Shown: positions 17,798 to 26,255 of the stretch, in pieces
Numbering within the stretch: the first letter of the stretch is position 1
How the letters are laid out: each line of letters opens with the position of its first letter
From: JAVBUY01 sp031552735
GTDB taxonomy: Bacteria; Bacillota; Clostridia; Christensenellales; Aristaeellaceae
NCBI GenBank assembly: GCA_031552735.1
Contig: JAVBMF010000001.1
Span: forward strand, 1 to 64,000
Direction of reading: 5' to 3'
DNA length: 64,000 bases
Made by a program: the position numbers and the translations under genes
The notes under the pieces: model-generated
Seen by the model: only the letters and a program-made list of their open reading frames with translations
Told to the model about the DNA's origin: nothing
Database searches by the model: none

Positions 17798-19099
17798 TTA
17801 TGCCTCCGTTCCGCGCAGCGCGTAGAGTAACTCCGCGCCGTCGGCAGGTATCACGCGTACTTGTACGCCTAGCGTTTCGGCAATAGCCGATAGGGGGGTG
17901 CCGTCTAAGAAAACGTCCTCGCCCGCACGCAGCATGGAGCCGGGCAGCAGCAACTCGTCGGCTTCCAATCCGTTGAGCTGCGCGAGGATATCGCCGCCGG
18001 TGACCAGACCGGCCACGGTGACGGTCTCGCCGAAGAAGCGGTTGACGATGGGGTGCACGGTGACCGACACACCGGACAGCGGTTGGGTGGCGATCAGTTC
18101 GCGCAGGAAGGGCGCGGCCGACGTGCCGGTGGCGATGGCGACGCGGCGCGGGCGGGTGGTTTCCTCTGGGTCAAGCCGCGCGGCGGTAACGAACTCGTGT
18201 GCCAACTGCCGCAGAAGCCCGACGCCGTTCTCGATCTGCGAGAAATCCTCGTAGGCTTCGTAGGGCGGAATGGGCTGCCCGGCGATCTGATAAAACTCAT
18301 CGGCAGGGAACACCATGCGCGTACCCAAGGCGTCCATGCATCGTTGCTGCCAGGCGTGCGCCTGGGCAAGCACCCGGGCAGCCTGCTCGGCGGTATAGGG
18401 CGAAAGCGTGGCCAAATCCTTGCGAAAGCGCGTCAGCCCGACCGGCACCAGCGCGACGCTGCGCGCGGCGGGGGCAAGGGCGAACAGATCGGCAAGCGTG
18501 CGATCCAGCGCGTCACCGTCGTTGATGCCCGGGCACAGCACGACCTGGCAATGGAACGCGATGCCCGCCGCCGCAAAACGCTGTAGCTGCGGCAGGATGC
18601 GGTCGGCATGCGGGTTATTGAGCATCTTTGCCCGCAGCGCGCCGTCGGTGGTATGCACCGAGATATACAGCGGGCTGGCCTTGCGCGCGATCATGCGCTG
18701 CACCTCGCGCTCGGGCAGGTTGGTCAGTGTGATGAAGTTGCCGGTCATCAGCGACAGCCGCCAGTCGTCATCCTTGACGTACAGCGAGGGGCGCAAATTC
18801 GGCGGCATTTGGTCGATGAAGCAAAACACGCATCGGTTGGCGCAGGACTTGGGGCAGGACATCAGCGTAGATACAAACTCGATGCCCAGCGGCGCGTCGG
18901 CGGCTTTGCGGATGGTCAGCGAAACCGATTGTCCATCGCGCGTCAGCGTGGCGGGCACCGTCGCCTGCGCGGAGAGGTACTGCAAATCGACTTCGTCCTG
19001 CACGGTTTCGCCGCAGAGCGTCTCCAGCACGTCGCCCGCGCGGATGCCTGCCTGCGCCGCGGGGCTGCCGGAATGCACGGTATGGATGGTGAGCGCCAA
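17798..19099 (-). CDS. DUF512-type PDZ / iron-sulfur protein (radical-SAM-like)
   Basis: 433 residues. An N-terminal PDZ-like domain (SGSPAAQAGIRAGDVLETL) is followed by a Cys cluster CxxxCxxC (SCANRCVFCFIDQMP, about residue 98) and a DUF512 C-terminal domain. This family sits next to der and plsY in many Clostridia; its function is unknown. I place the start at TTG 19099, which has GGAGG seven bases upstream. The in-frame ATG at 19135 coincides with the predicted transcription start of the promoter at 19142-19170 and has no ribosome-binding site. Confidence 0.87.
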   Translation of the reverse strand: MALTIHTVHSGSPAAQAGIRAGDVLETLCGETVQDEVDLQYLSAQATVPATLTRDGQSVSLTIRKAADAPLGIEFVSTLMSCPKSCANRCVFCFIDQMPPNLRPSLYVKDDDWRLSLMTGNFITLTNLPEREVQRMIARKASPLYISVHTTDGALRAKMLNNPHADRILPQLQRFAAAGIAFHCQVVLCPGINDGDALDRTLADLFALAPAARSVALVPVGLTRFRKDLATLSPYTAEQAARVLAQAHAWQQRCMDALGTRMVFPADEFYQIAGQPIPPYEAYEDFSQIENGVGLLRQLAHEFVTAARLDPEETTRPRRVAIATGTSAAPFLRELIATQPLSGVSVTVHPIVNRFFGETVTVAGLVTGGDILAQLNGLEADELLLPGSMLRAGEDVFLDGTPLSAIAETLGVQVRVIPADGAELLYALRGTEA

Positions 19100-19141
19100 G
19101 CGTTGGCCTCCTTCAAAACACGATGGGTTTTCCAAAAGATA

Positions 19142-19170
19142 ATTATGCGGGAAGAATGGGGCAAAGTCAA
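19142..19170 (-). promoter_or_regulatory. Promoter of the DUF512-der-plsY operon
   Basis: On the minus strand TTGACT and CATAAT are separated by 17 bases. The predicted start of transcription, near 19135, supports the TTG start codon at 19099. Confidence 0.65.
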
Positions 19171-19184
19171 GTGTCAGCCTATCG

Positions 19185-19211
19185 AAAAGGCCTCGCGGAT
19201 GCCGCGAGGCC
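19185..19211 (-). terminator. Intrinsic terminator of the penicillin-binding protein gene
   Basis: GGCCTCGCGG and CCGCGAGGCC form a perfect 10-bp stem with a 3-base loop. On the minus strand it is followed by TTTT. Confidence 0.85.
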
Positions 19212-19218
19212 CTGTGGG

Positions 19219-21648
19219 TCAGTTAAACAGCGACGCCTCCTGCGGCTCGTCCGGCATGGGCTGCTCGCCGGTCAGCGCGTCAAACAGGCCGCTTAAAAAG
19301 TCGCTGCGACCGGGCTGCGCCATCGCCTGCGTCACCTGCACGGATTGCGGTCCCTCCAGCAGAATGCCCTCGTTGAGCAGCGCGTCGTGCACCGGGATGA
19401 TGCGGTAGGTGTACGACACGCCCGCGCGCGCGCCCTGATCGGTGTAGTACTGCGTCACGCCCGCGTCGGCGTTCATCTCGGTCAGCACGATCGACTCGCC
19501 GACGCTGTCACGCTGGATGCGGTAGCGCGCGGTGTCGGCGGGCTGGAATACCAGCAGCGGCTGGCCGGAATCCGAGTGCGCGATGTAGAAGGAATTAACG
19601 GCGCGCGGCGCTTGCCACACATCGGAATACTGCGTGGGGTGGTTGCTGTCCAGAAAAACTTCGCTGTAGCGATAGCCCTTGGGCGTCAGCTTGCTGGCCA
19701 GCATGGGCATGCCGCGCACCTTGATGGCCTGCTTGTCAATGTCCAGCCACACCAGCCCTTTGGGCTGCTTGAACTTGGGCTTGCTGCGATCCTTGTACGC
19801 GGCCTGAAAGAACGCAGTGGCCAGCCCGGCGGGCAGATCGCCGCCTGTGGAGCCGGAATAGATCTTGTGGCTGTTGTCGGTCTTGTCAAAGCCCATCCAC
19901 ACCGTGGCGACCAAGTCCGGCGTGTATGCGGCGATCCACACGTCGCGGTTGCCGCCGCCGGTCATCGAGTTGGTGCCGGTCTTGGCGGCGATGTCCTGCC
20001 CGGTGGCGCGCAGTTTGGCAGCGGTGCCGTAGCTGGCCACACTCTCCAGCATCGAAGTAACCAAAAACGCGTTCTGCGCGCTGGTGACGCGGCTGCCCTC
20101 GTCCTGATGCTCGTAGAGCACTTTGCCGTTGCTGTCCACAATCTTGCTGATAAGGTGCGGCGCGTGGTATGTGCCGCCATTGGCGAATATCGCATAGCCC
20201 GCCGCCAGCTCGGTGGGCGTCACGCCGTGCGTCAGCGCGCCTAACGCGATGGCCAAGTTCTGGTCGCGCGCGTCCAGCTTGATGCCGACTTTCTCCAGAA
20301 ACGCGCGGGAATTATCAATGCCCACCTCGCGCAGCAGGCGCACGGCGGCGGTATTGAGCGAATTGGTCAGCGCGGTGCGCAGCGTCACCCGGCCATAGTA
20401 CACGTTGCCCGCGTTCTTGGGCTTGTAGCCATTGAAGTTGCCCAGCTCGTCCAGCACCACCGACGCGGTGGCAAAGCCCTTGTCAATGGCCGGGCCATAG
20501 ACTGCCAGCGGCTTGATCGCCGAACCGGGCGAGCGACGCGCGTCGGTGGCGCGGTTTAAGCCGCGCCGCGCCACATAGCTGCGCCCGCCAACCAACGCGC
20601 GGATCGCGCCGGTGGCGGTATCCAGCACCGAGAAAGCGCTCTGTGCCTGCACACCGTCGCGTGCGTTGGCCGGAAAACGTTTTTTCTCCGTGTACAGCTT
20701 GTCGGCGATATTTTGCAGGCGCGTGTCCATGGTGGTGTAGATGCTGTGCCCGCTGCCCAGCACCTCCTCGGCGGTGATGCCCAGCAGTTGCTCGGCCTCG
20801 GAAAGCGCCTCGTCCACCACCCAGCCATAGCGGATGGGCTGCTCCTCTTTCACGCGCACGAACAGTGTGGCATCCTTGGCGGCGTCGGCATCCTCGGGCG
20901 TCACCATGCCCTCTTGGCGCATGGTATCCAGAATGTAGCTGCGGCGTTCGGCGTTGTTCTTGGGGTTGGTGTGCGGGGCATAGGCGGACGGCGCCTTGAT
21001 GGTGGCGGCCAGCGAGGCGGCCTGCACAAGCGACAAATCCTCCACATCGACACCGAAATAGGTCTGCGCCGCCGCCTGAATGCCGTACGCGCCGTTGCCG
21101 AAGTTAATGAAGTTCAAATACATCTCCAGAATCTGATCCTTGGTAAAGTCCTGCTCCAGCCGCACGGCGAGGTACGCTTCCTGTATCTTGCGCGCCCAAG
21201 CTTTTTCGGCGGTCAGGTGCGACAGTTTGATCAGCTGCTGGGTGATGGTGGATGCGCCCTCGCGATAGGAGCGTGTGCGGATATCGGTGATCAGCGCGCC
21301 GATGATGCGCACGATGTCCACGCCCGGGTGCTCGTAGAAGCGCAAGTCCTCGGCGGCCAAAAACGCCTGACGCACATGCACCGGCACGCGCGCCAACGGG
21401 ATGACCGTGCGGTTCTCTACCGCCTGCACGGTGGTGATGAGCGCGCCATCATTATCGTAGAGCATCGTGGTCTGCTGCAAATTGGTCAATTTTTCCGGGT
21501 CGATGGCGTGCCAGTTGGCGACATCCAACGCGAAGTAGCCCCAGACGCCCACGCCAATCATCAGCACGAGCATGCCCAGCGCGATGTATCCCAGCACGCG
21601 CCATACGCGATGCGGCTTTTTGACCTTTTCTTCGTGTTGTTCGCTCAT
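19219..21648 (-). CDS. Class A penicillin-binding protein (transglycosylase/transpeptidase)
   Basis: 809 residues. Polymerises and cross-links peptidoglycan outside the membrane. A cytoplasmic N-terminus and one membrane helix (about 20-42) precede a GT51 domain (catalytic Glu about 100 in AAEDLRFYEHPGVD; STITQQLIKLSHL). A transpeptidase domain follows with SPGSAIK (about 372), the SxN motif SLN and AAKTGTN (about 554). The C-terminus has a fibronectin-like segment. I choose the ATG at 21648 because GAGGAGG lies upstream; longer starts at 21681 and 21783 have no ribosome-binding site. A terminator follows, and the gene is divergent from ftsH. Confidence 0.94.
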   Translation of the reverse strand: MSEQHEEKVKKPHRVWRVLGYIALGMLVLMIGVGVWGYFALDVANWHAIDPEKLTNLQQTTMLYDNDGALITTVQAVENRTVIPLARVPVHVRQAFLAAEDLRFYEHPGVDIVRIIGALITDIRTRSYREGASTITQQLIKLSHLTAEKAWARKIQEAYLAVRLEQDFTKDQILEMYLNFINFGNGAYGIQAAAQTYFGVDVEDLSLVQAASLAATIKAPSAYAPHTNPKNNAERRSYILDTMRQEGMVTPEDADAAKDATLFVRVKEEQPIRYGWVVDEALSEAEQLLGITAEEVLGSGHSIYTTMDTRLQNIADKLYTEKKRFPANARDGVQAQSAFSVLDTATGAIRALVGGRSYVARRGLNRATDARRSPGSAIKPLAVYGPAIDKGFATASVVLDELGNFNGYKPKNAGNVYYGRVTLRTALTNSLNTAAVRLLREVGIDNSRAFLEKVGIKLDARDQNLAIALGALTHGVTPTELAAGYAIFANGGTYHAPHLISKIVDSNGKVLYEHQDEGSRVTSAQNAFLVTSMLESVASYGTAAKLRATGQDIAAKTGTNSMTGGGNRDVWIAAYTPDLVATVWMGFDKTDNSHKIYSGSTGGDLPAGLATAFFQAAYKDRSKPKFKQPKGLVWLDIDKQAIKVRGMPMLASKLTPKGYRYSEVFLDSNHPTQYSDVWQAPRAVNSFYIAHSDSGQPLLVFQPADTARYRIQRDSVGESIVLTEMNADAGVTQYYTDQGARAGVSYTYRIIPVHDALLNEGILLEGPQSVQVTQAMAQPGRSDFLSGLFDALTGEQPMPDEPQEASLFN

Positions 21649-21737
21649 GTCGCGCGCGACCTCCTCTACAATCGTGCGCATAGTGTGTCCGCGCGAACAA
21701 CGAAACACGCACTGGCAGCAAAGACAGGTTTTGGTCA

Positions 21738-21766
21738 TGGACACGCGGCGGCGATGACGGTATACT
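21738..21766 (+). promoter_or_regulatory. Promoter of the ftsH-like gene
   Basis: TGGACA and TATACT are separated by 17 bases. The start codon lies 43 bases downstream, in an otherwise AT-rich leader. Confidence 0.6.
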
Positions 21767-21809
21767 GATCGCACATATTTCATTATATTTTTATATCGAG
21801 GTGGAAGCC

Positions 21810-23510
21810 GTGACCAGAGCTGGGAAATGGAAACTGGGCGTGCGCGTCCTGCTGGGCGCGGCGATGCTGATTGCCGCCGCCGTGATCTCGCTTAGGCCGC
21901 CGGTGCGCGTGCCGTACGTCGAGTTTTCACGGATGCTGCGCGGCGGGGAGATCGCCAGTGTGGCGCTGGGCGAAGGCGCGATGATGCGTGTGACCACGAC
22001 TGGCGGCGCGGAGTTTTCCACCGAGAATCCGCGCAAAGAGAACTACAAGGAAACGCTGCTCGAACAGGGGGTAGAGGTGACCGAACCGGGCGCAAACCCA
22101 GCGGGCGCGCTGGTTGCCGGGGTGCTGATTGGCGGTGTGCTGTGGCTGATGTTGCGCCAGCAGGGCAAGGGCATGGCGCGCAAGATTGGCGGCATGGAAG
22201 CCGAGGCGGCGGTGCCCACCATCACGTTTGATGATGTCGCGGCGAATGAGGAAGCGCGCCGCAGCCTGCGCGGGTTGGTCGATTTTATCAAAAATCCGAC
22301 AAAGTACGCGGCGTATGGCGCGCGCATTCCGCACGGCGTGCTGCTGTATGGCCCGCCGGGTACCGGCAAGACCATGATGGCGCGCGCGCTGGCCGGGGAG
22401 GCCGGGGTGCCCTTCTACGCGGTCAGCGGATCGGACTTTGTGCAGATGTATGTCGGCGTGGGCGCCAGCCGCGTGCGCGATCTGTTCAAGAAGGCGCACA
22501 AGGCCGAGCGCGCGGTGATCTTCATCGACGAGATCGATGCGCTGGGCAAGAAGCGCGAGAGCCAGAACGATGAGCGCGAGCAGACGCTCAACGCGCTGCT
22601 GACCGAGATGAGCGGTTTTTCGGCCAACGAGGGCGTGGTGGTGCTGGCCGCCACCAACCGTCTGGACACGCTGGACGCGGCGCTGCTGCGGCCCGGGCGG
22701 TTTGACCGGCAGTTGGAGATCGGCCTGCCGGGGCGAAAGGAGCGGCTGCAAATCCTGACGCTGCATGCCGGGAACAAACCGATGGCCGACGACGTGGACT
22801 TAGAGAAGGTCGCCGCCGACACGGTATATTTTTCCGGCGCGATGCTGGAAAGCATGCTCAACGAGGCGGCGATTCGTGCGGCGCAGCATGGCGGCGAGGC
22901 GATCACCGCCAAGGACATCGCCGACGCGATGCAGACCGTGCTGGTCGGCGAGGAGAAGGCCGAGCGCGGGGATGTATCGCTGCACGAAAAGCGGGTGACC
23001 GCCGTGCACGAGGCCGCGCATGCGCTGATCACGCTACGCAGGCTGCCCGATTGCCGACTGGCGCAGGTGTCCATCATTCCATCAACCAAGGGTGCGGCAG
23101 GCTACAGCATGGCCATCCAGCCCGATCGCATGTTTTTAAGCCGCCGCGAGCTGGAGGCGCACATCGCCGTCGCGCTGGCCGGGCGCGCCGCCGAGCAGCT
23201 CACCTTTGGCGAGGATCGCGTGACCACCGGCGCGTCCAACGACCTGCAAAAAGCCACCGAGCTGATGAGCCGCATGTGTTTGGAGTGGGGCATGGACGAC
23301 GCGATGGGGCCGATGGCGCGCGGTGCGCTGGCACAGGTGTCGCCCATCGGACAAAGCGAAATCGCCACCATGCAGGCGCGGCTGGCAGCGATCTATCAGC
23401 AGGTATTGGCGGAGCTGGAAAGAGAAAACGACACGCTGGTGCGCATCGCCGACGCGCTGGAGCAGCAGGAGATGCTGACCGGCGAGCAGGTGCTGGCCAT
23501 CGCGGGGTAA
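21810..23510 (+). CDS. ftsH: FtsH-like ATP-dependent zinc metalloprotease
   Basis: 566 residues, shorter than typical FtsH (about 610-650) because the outer domain and the C-terminal tail are reduced. Two membrane helices (about 12-30 and 100-116) flank a short outer domain. The AAA domain has Walker A GPPGTGKT (about 181), Walker B VIFIDEID, the pore motif MYVGVG and the SRH segment ATNRLDTLDAALLRPGRFDR. The zinc site is H400-E-A-A-H404 with a likely third ligand in ASNDLQKA. It degrades membrane and regulatory proteins. The start is the GTG at 21810, for which GAGGTGG serves as ribosome-binding site. Being short, it could be a paralog of a second, standard FtsH elsewhere. Confidence 0.93.
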   Translation: MTRAGKWKLGVRVLLGAAMLIAAAVISLRPPVRVPYVEFSRMLRGGEIASVALGEGAMMRVTTTGGAEFSTENPRKENYKETLLEQGVEVTEPGANPAGALVAGVLIGGVLWLMLRQQGKGMARKIGGMEAEAAVPTITFDDVAANEEARRSLRGLVDFIKNPTKYAAYGARIPHGVLLYGPPGTGKTMMARALAGEAGVPFYAVSGSDFVQMYVGVGASRVRDLFKKAHKAERAVIFIDEIDALGKKRESQNDEREQTLNALLTEMSGFSANEGVVVLAATNRLDTLDAALLRPGRFDRQLEIGLPGRKERLQILTLHAGNKPMADDVDLEKVAADTVYFSGAMLESMLNEAAIRAAQHGGEAITAKDIADAMQTVLVGEEKAERGDVSLHEKRVTAVHEAAHALITLRRLPDCRLAQVSIIPSTKGAAGYSMAIQPDRMFLSRRELEAHIAVALAGRAAEQLTFGEDRVTTGASNDLQKATELMSRMCLEWGMDDAMGPMARGALAQVSPIGQSEIATMQARLAAIYQQVLAELERENDTLVRIADALEQQEMLTGEQVLAIAG

Positions 23511-23527
23511 TCGGGAGCAACAGAAAA

Positions 23528-23556
23528 GACCGCCTGAAAGCATAGGGCGGCTTTTT
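23528..23556 (+). terminator. Intrinsic terminator after ftsH
   Basis: CCGCCT and AGGGCGG pair around an 8-base loop and are followed by TTTTT. Confidence 0.7.
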
Positions 23557-23569
23557 GTGTTGGATGCTG

Positions 23570-23598
23570 TTGACATACACACCATGTTTTGTTACATT
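23570..23598 (+). promoter_or_regulatory. Strong vegetative-type promoter for the frameshifted secreted-protein gene
   Basis: TTGACA and TACATT are separated by 17 bases, in a locally AT-rich stretch following the ftsH terminator. Confidence 0.7.
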
Positions 23599-23677
23599 TG
23601 AAATGATATGGATTTTCGATTCGTCTATGGTGATGGTTGAAACGCCCACGCAGTGGTCATAAAACGGAGGCCTGTCT

Positions 23678-24351
23678 ATGCACAAGCGGATCATCACAAT
23701 CCTTCTCATCGTGAGCATGCTGTTGGTCATGGTGGCTGACCTGGCGCTGGCGACCCATTCGTCTGACGCGACAGCGACGGTGGCTGCGGCGCAAACACCC
23801 AGGCCAACGAAAACACCGAAACCAACCAGAGCACCCAAGTGCACGAGGACCCCAAGACCGACCTCGACGCCGATGCCTACGCTCGTGCCGATATTCTGGG
23901 AGGACGGCACAAGGGTGCCCATGCCGGAGGATATCGTCTCCGTCGAGGAATCACGAGAAGAAGTACCCAAGATCATGTCCAAGCGCTTGCTGCCGCGCTC
24001 AAGCTAGCTCTTCCGGAATTTGAGGAGGAGCTTGTGCCGTGGACAGCGGTAAGGGATCGATTGCTGGCGGAAACCCCTGCCGAGGACGCGGGGTGGACCA
24101 TTGTGGATGGCCAGAGCGTAAGGATCGAGGAGGACCGGTTCAGAGCCTACCTGGAGATGCTGGGCGGAACGGGATATGGGTTTAGCGAAACGGGCTTTCA
24201 CATTGACTATCCGAAGTCGTTTGTTCGACATAGAGCGACCCGGGTTTCCGTTGCCCAGATCAAAAACGATTGGAAGGGGATAGAGCTTTTTTCCTGCTTG
24301 ACGCTGATCCAGAAGAGCAGAGATCTTTTGCAAAGTGCCCGAGAAATATAA
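23678..24351 (+). pseudogene. Secreted Pro/Thr-rich protein, apparently split by a frameshift
   Basis: The first frame (23678-24007) gives a signal peptide (IITILLIVSMLLVMVADLAL) and a Pro-Thr-Lys-Arg-rich stalk (PRPTKTPKPTRAP), then stops after 109 residues. A second frame, open to 24351, carries a plausible globular sequence (ALPEFEEELVPWTAVRDRL; GYGFSETGFHIDYPKSF) with no start codon or ribosome-binding site of its own. The two are best joined by a frame change between about 23950 and 23990. I see no slippery heptamer, so a mutation or sequencing error is likelier than programmed frameshifting. The gene has a good promoter, GGAGG near its ATG and a terminator. I recognise no family. Confidence 0.6.
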
Positions 24352-24366
24352 GACACCGATATACAA

Positions 24367-24408
24367 AGATTCCTCGCTGACATACCGCAGCGAGGAATCT
24401 ATTTTTTT
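24367..24408. terminator. Strong hairpin terminator between convergent genes
   Basis: A 13-bp perfect stem (24367-24379 with 24388-24400) has an 8-base loop and a run of seven T on the plus strand. The minus-strand deacetylase gene ends exactly at the hairpin, whose base includes its stop codon. Confidence 0.88.
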
Positions 24409-25133
24409 AGCAGCCGTGTCACATTAGCCGGTTTTGGCGCTAACCCGATGTTGACACTGGGGATGCTGTGAAAGTCCGGCGTGAGGATATCGAAGGAATA
24501 GCCGCGGCTTTTGTAGTTAGCCACCAGCAGCGGCAGCGTGGCGATGGTGTGCGGTTTGCCGTCGTGCATCAGCAGCACGATCTCGTCTCGGCTGCCGCCC
24601 GATGCCAGCGCGATCTCCACCATGCGCTGCGGGTTGCTGGCGTCGCCGGCGATGGCGTCGTTGTTCAGCGCGTTCCAGTCCACCCAGGTCATGCGCAGCG
24701 AGTCGCTGACCCAGCGTTTCAGCGACGGCGTCGCCCACGTGGAGCCATACGGAAAGCGGAATAAGTGAATCGGATACGGCTCGCCCAGCGCGTCGTCCAG
24801 CGCGCGCTGGAAGTTCTGCGCGTCGCGCAGGAAGCTGCGCTTGTCACCCAGTTGCGTGGTGCGGTGCTCATACGAGTGGCTGGCCATCGCCATGCCCGCG
24901 TCGCGAATCAGCCGCGCGCCTTCCGGGCGGCGCTCGATATACCGGCCCACCATGAAAAACGTGCCCGGGACATTCAGCGATTGCAGCATGGCAATCAGTG
25001 CCGGGGTCAGCTCGGTGGGTGCGTCGTCAAAGGTGAGGTAGACCACCTTGCGCGGCGGCGCGGTGGGTTCGGCCGCCAGCGCGGCAGGGCAGGCCAAACA
25101 AAACAGCAGCAGCCATGCCAGCACCTTGCGCAC
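24399..25133 (-). CDS. Exported polysaccharide deacetylase
   Basis: 244 residues. A signal peptide (VLAWLLLFCLACPAALA) is followed by a NodB-type carbohydrate esterase 4 domain: TFDDAP (the usual motif is TFDDGP), the zinc-binding HSYEH and FRFPYGS, with a late LLMHDG motif. It would remove acetyl groups from a wall or capsule glycan. The GTG at 25133 is chosen because GGGAGGGG lies six bases upstream; the extended frame to 25178 has no such signal. Being next to the spoIIA operon could mean a sporulation role, but divergent orientation makes that weak. Confidence 0.9.
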   Translation of the reverse strand: MRKVLAWLLLFCLACPAALAAEPTAPPRKVVYLTFDDAPTELTPALIAMLQSLNVPGTFFMVGRYIERRPEGARLIRDAGMAMASHSYEHRTTQLGDKRSFLRDAQNFQRALDDALGEPYPIHLFRFPYGSTWATPSLKRWVSDSLRMTWVDWNALNNDAIAGDASNPQRMVEIALASGGSRDEIVLLMHDGKPHTIATLPLLVANYKSRGYSFDILTPDFHSIPSVNIGLAPKPANVTRLLKK

Positions 25134-25196
25134 GCCGATCCCCTCCCTCTGCGTTTGTCCAACAGTATACCCACACACACGCCATTATGCAACTTG

Positions 25197-25359
25197 ATAC
25201 TCGTCCACATTTGATTTCTCGCATATCTCGCGGATCTTTTTCCGGTTGGTGTTGTCGTGCTTCAGTCGCCGTAGCTGCTGGCTACGCCTCCTTCAGGCTC
25301 CTTGCCAATCGAAAAAATCTCCCGCGATCTATTTCGAGAAATCAAATGCGGACGAGTAT
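25197..25359. repeat. Long inverted repeat with an inner hairpin, upstream of spoIIA
   Basis: The 25-base outer arms (25197-25221 and 25335-25359) are reverse complements except for one base, and the match continues imperfectly inward. Between them lies a second hairpin (CGTAGC with GCTACG). The inner core (TGCTTCAGTCGCCGTA at 25258-25273, TACGCCTCC at 25283-25291, CAGGCT at 25294-25299) resembles the repeat at 62356-62398. Structure and lack of coding signals suggest a miniature inverted-repeat element. It fills much of the 358-base gap between the deacetylase gene and spoIIAA. Confidence 0.85.
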
Positions 25360-25490
25360 ATGCGCCGCTGAAAATTTCGTCGAACGATTCTCATCCGGAT
25401 CGCATAAAACGCTATTTTTCGAGGGAGGATATAGGAGACATTATACGGAAACACAGCAGACAACACGCATTGCGCCAAGGAGGAAAAAGC

Positions 25491-25799
25491 ATGCTGGAAC
25501 ACGCGCGACAACAGGATACGCTCACCGTGCGGCTCAAAGGGGAGCTGGATCATCATTCCGCCGAGCAGGTGCGCCGCGATCTGGACGCCCTGCTCGCCGA
25601 TGAGCGCATCACGCATCTGGTGCTCGATCTGGATGGACTGACCTTTATGGATAGCTCAGGCATTGGCGTGCTGATCGGCCGCTATCGCACGCTGGCCAGG
25701 CGGCAAGGCACGTTGGCCGTGCGCAATATGAGCGCCAATGTGGCGCGCATTTTCCAGCTTTCCGGTTTGCATCAAATCATCCAAAGAAGTGGCCGCTAA
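25491..25799 (+). CDS. spoIIAA: Anti-sigma F factor antagonist SpoIIAA
   Basis: 102 residues with a single STAS domain. The unphosphorylated form binds SpoIIAB and releases sigma F in the forespore. The phosphorylation site is the second Ser of MDSSGIGVLIGRY (S56). Start ATG follows AAGGAGG; the frame extends upstream without start signals. First gene of the three-gene spoIIA operon, 18 bases before spoIIAB. An AT-richer stretch upstream (25400-25450) probably holds its promoter. Confidence 0.95.
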   Translation: MLEHARQQDTLTVRLKGELDHHSAEQVRRDLDALLADERITHLVLDLDGLTFMDSSGIGVLIGRYRTLARRQGTLAVRNMSANVARIFQLSGLHQIIQRSGR

Positions 25800-25817
25800 G
25801 GCACGGGAGGAAGAAAC

Positions 25818-26255
25818 ATGAGCATTGTCAACGAGATGCGGCTGGCGTTTTCCAGCTATGCGCAGAATGAGTCCTTTGCGCGTGTGGTGATCAGCGCGTT
25901 TGCCGTGCAGTTAAGCCCCACCATCGAGGAATTATCCGACATCAAGACCGCCGTCAGCGAGGCGGTGACCAACTGCATCGTGCACGGCTACGAGGGCACG
26001 CGCGGCACGGTGACGCTCAACGCCACCATCGACGACGCGTCGCTGCTGACCATCGAGGTCATTGATCAGGGCAAGGGCATCGCGGACTTAGCGCAGGCGA
26101 TGCAGCCGTTCTACACCTCCCATCCCGAGCTGGAGCGGTCGGGCATGGGCTTTGCGGTGATGCAGACTTTCATGGACGCGCTGGAGGTCGAGTCTGTGCC
26201 GGGGCAGGGCACGCTGGTACGCATGCGCAAGCAGTTTGCGCCGCACACAAAATGA
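25818..26255 (+). CDS. spoIIAB: Anti-sigma F factor / serine kinase SpoIIAB
   Basis: 145 residues with a GHKL ATPase fold: N box EAVTNCIVHGYE (about 50), G1 box VIDQGKGI (about 80) and G2 region RSGMGFAVMQTF (about 108). It binds and inhibits sigma F and phosphorylates SpoIIAA. ATG follows GGGAGGAAG. The stop overlaps the sigF start (ATGA), the classical arrangement that keeps anti-sigma and sigma levels matched. Confidence 0.96.
   Translation: MSIVNEMRLAFSSYAQNESFARVVISAFAVQLSPTIEELSDIKTAVSEAVTNCIVHGYEGTRGTVTLNATIDDASLLTIEVIDQGKGIADLAQAMQPFYTSHPELERSGMGFAVMQTFMDALEVESVPGQGTLVRMRKQFAPHTK

Noticed and set aside
15685..17886. 733-codon open frame on the plus strand
   Set aside because: It is antisense to plsY and der, whose motifs are complete. 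The translation is His/Arg/Asp-rich with no family motif, a usual shadow in GC-rich DNA.
23930..24010. Programmed ribosomal frameshift
   Set aside because: No slippery heptamer, no suitable downstream structure, and the family is unknown, so a plain frameshift mutation or error is the simpler reading.
25197..25359. Retron or riboswitch
   Set aside because: No reverse transcriptase is nearby, and the symmetrical arms fit an inverted-repeat element better than a ligand-binding leader.
25426..25451. Sigma-H promoter of spoIIA (AGGATAT followed by GGAAA)
   Set aside because: Biologically expected, but the -10 match is poor and the spacing is a little long, so I do not list it as a feature.
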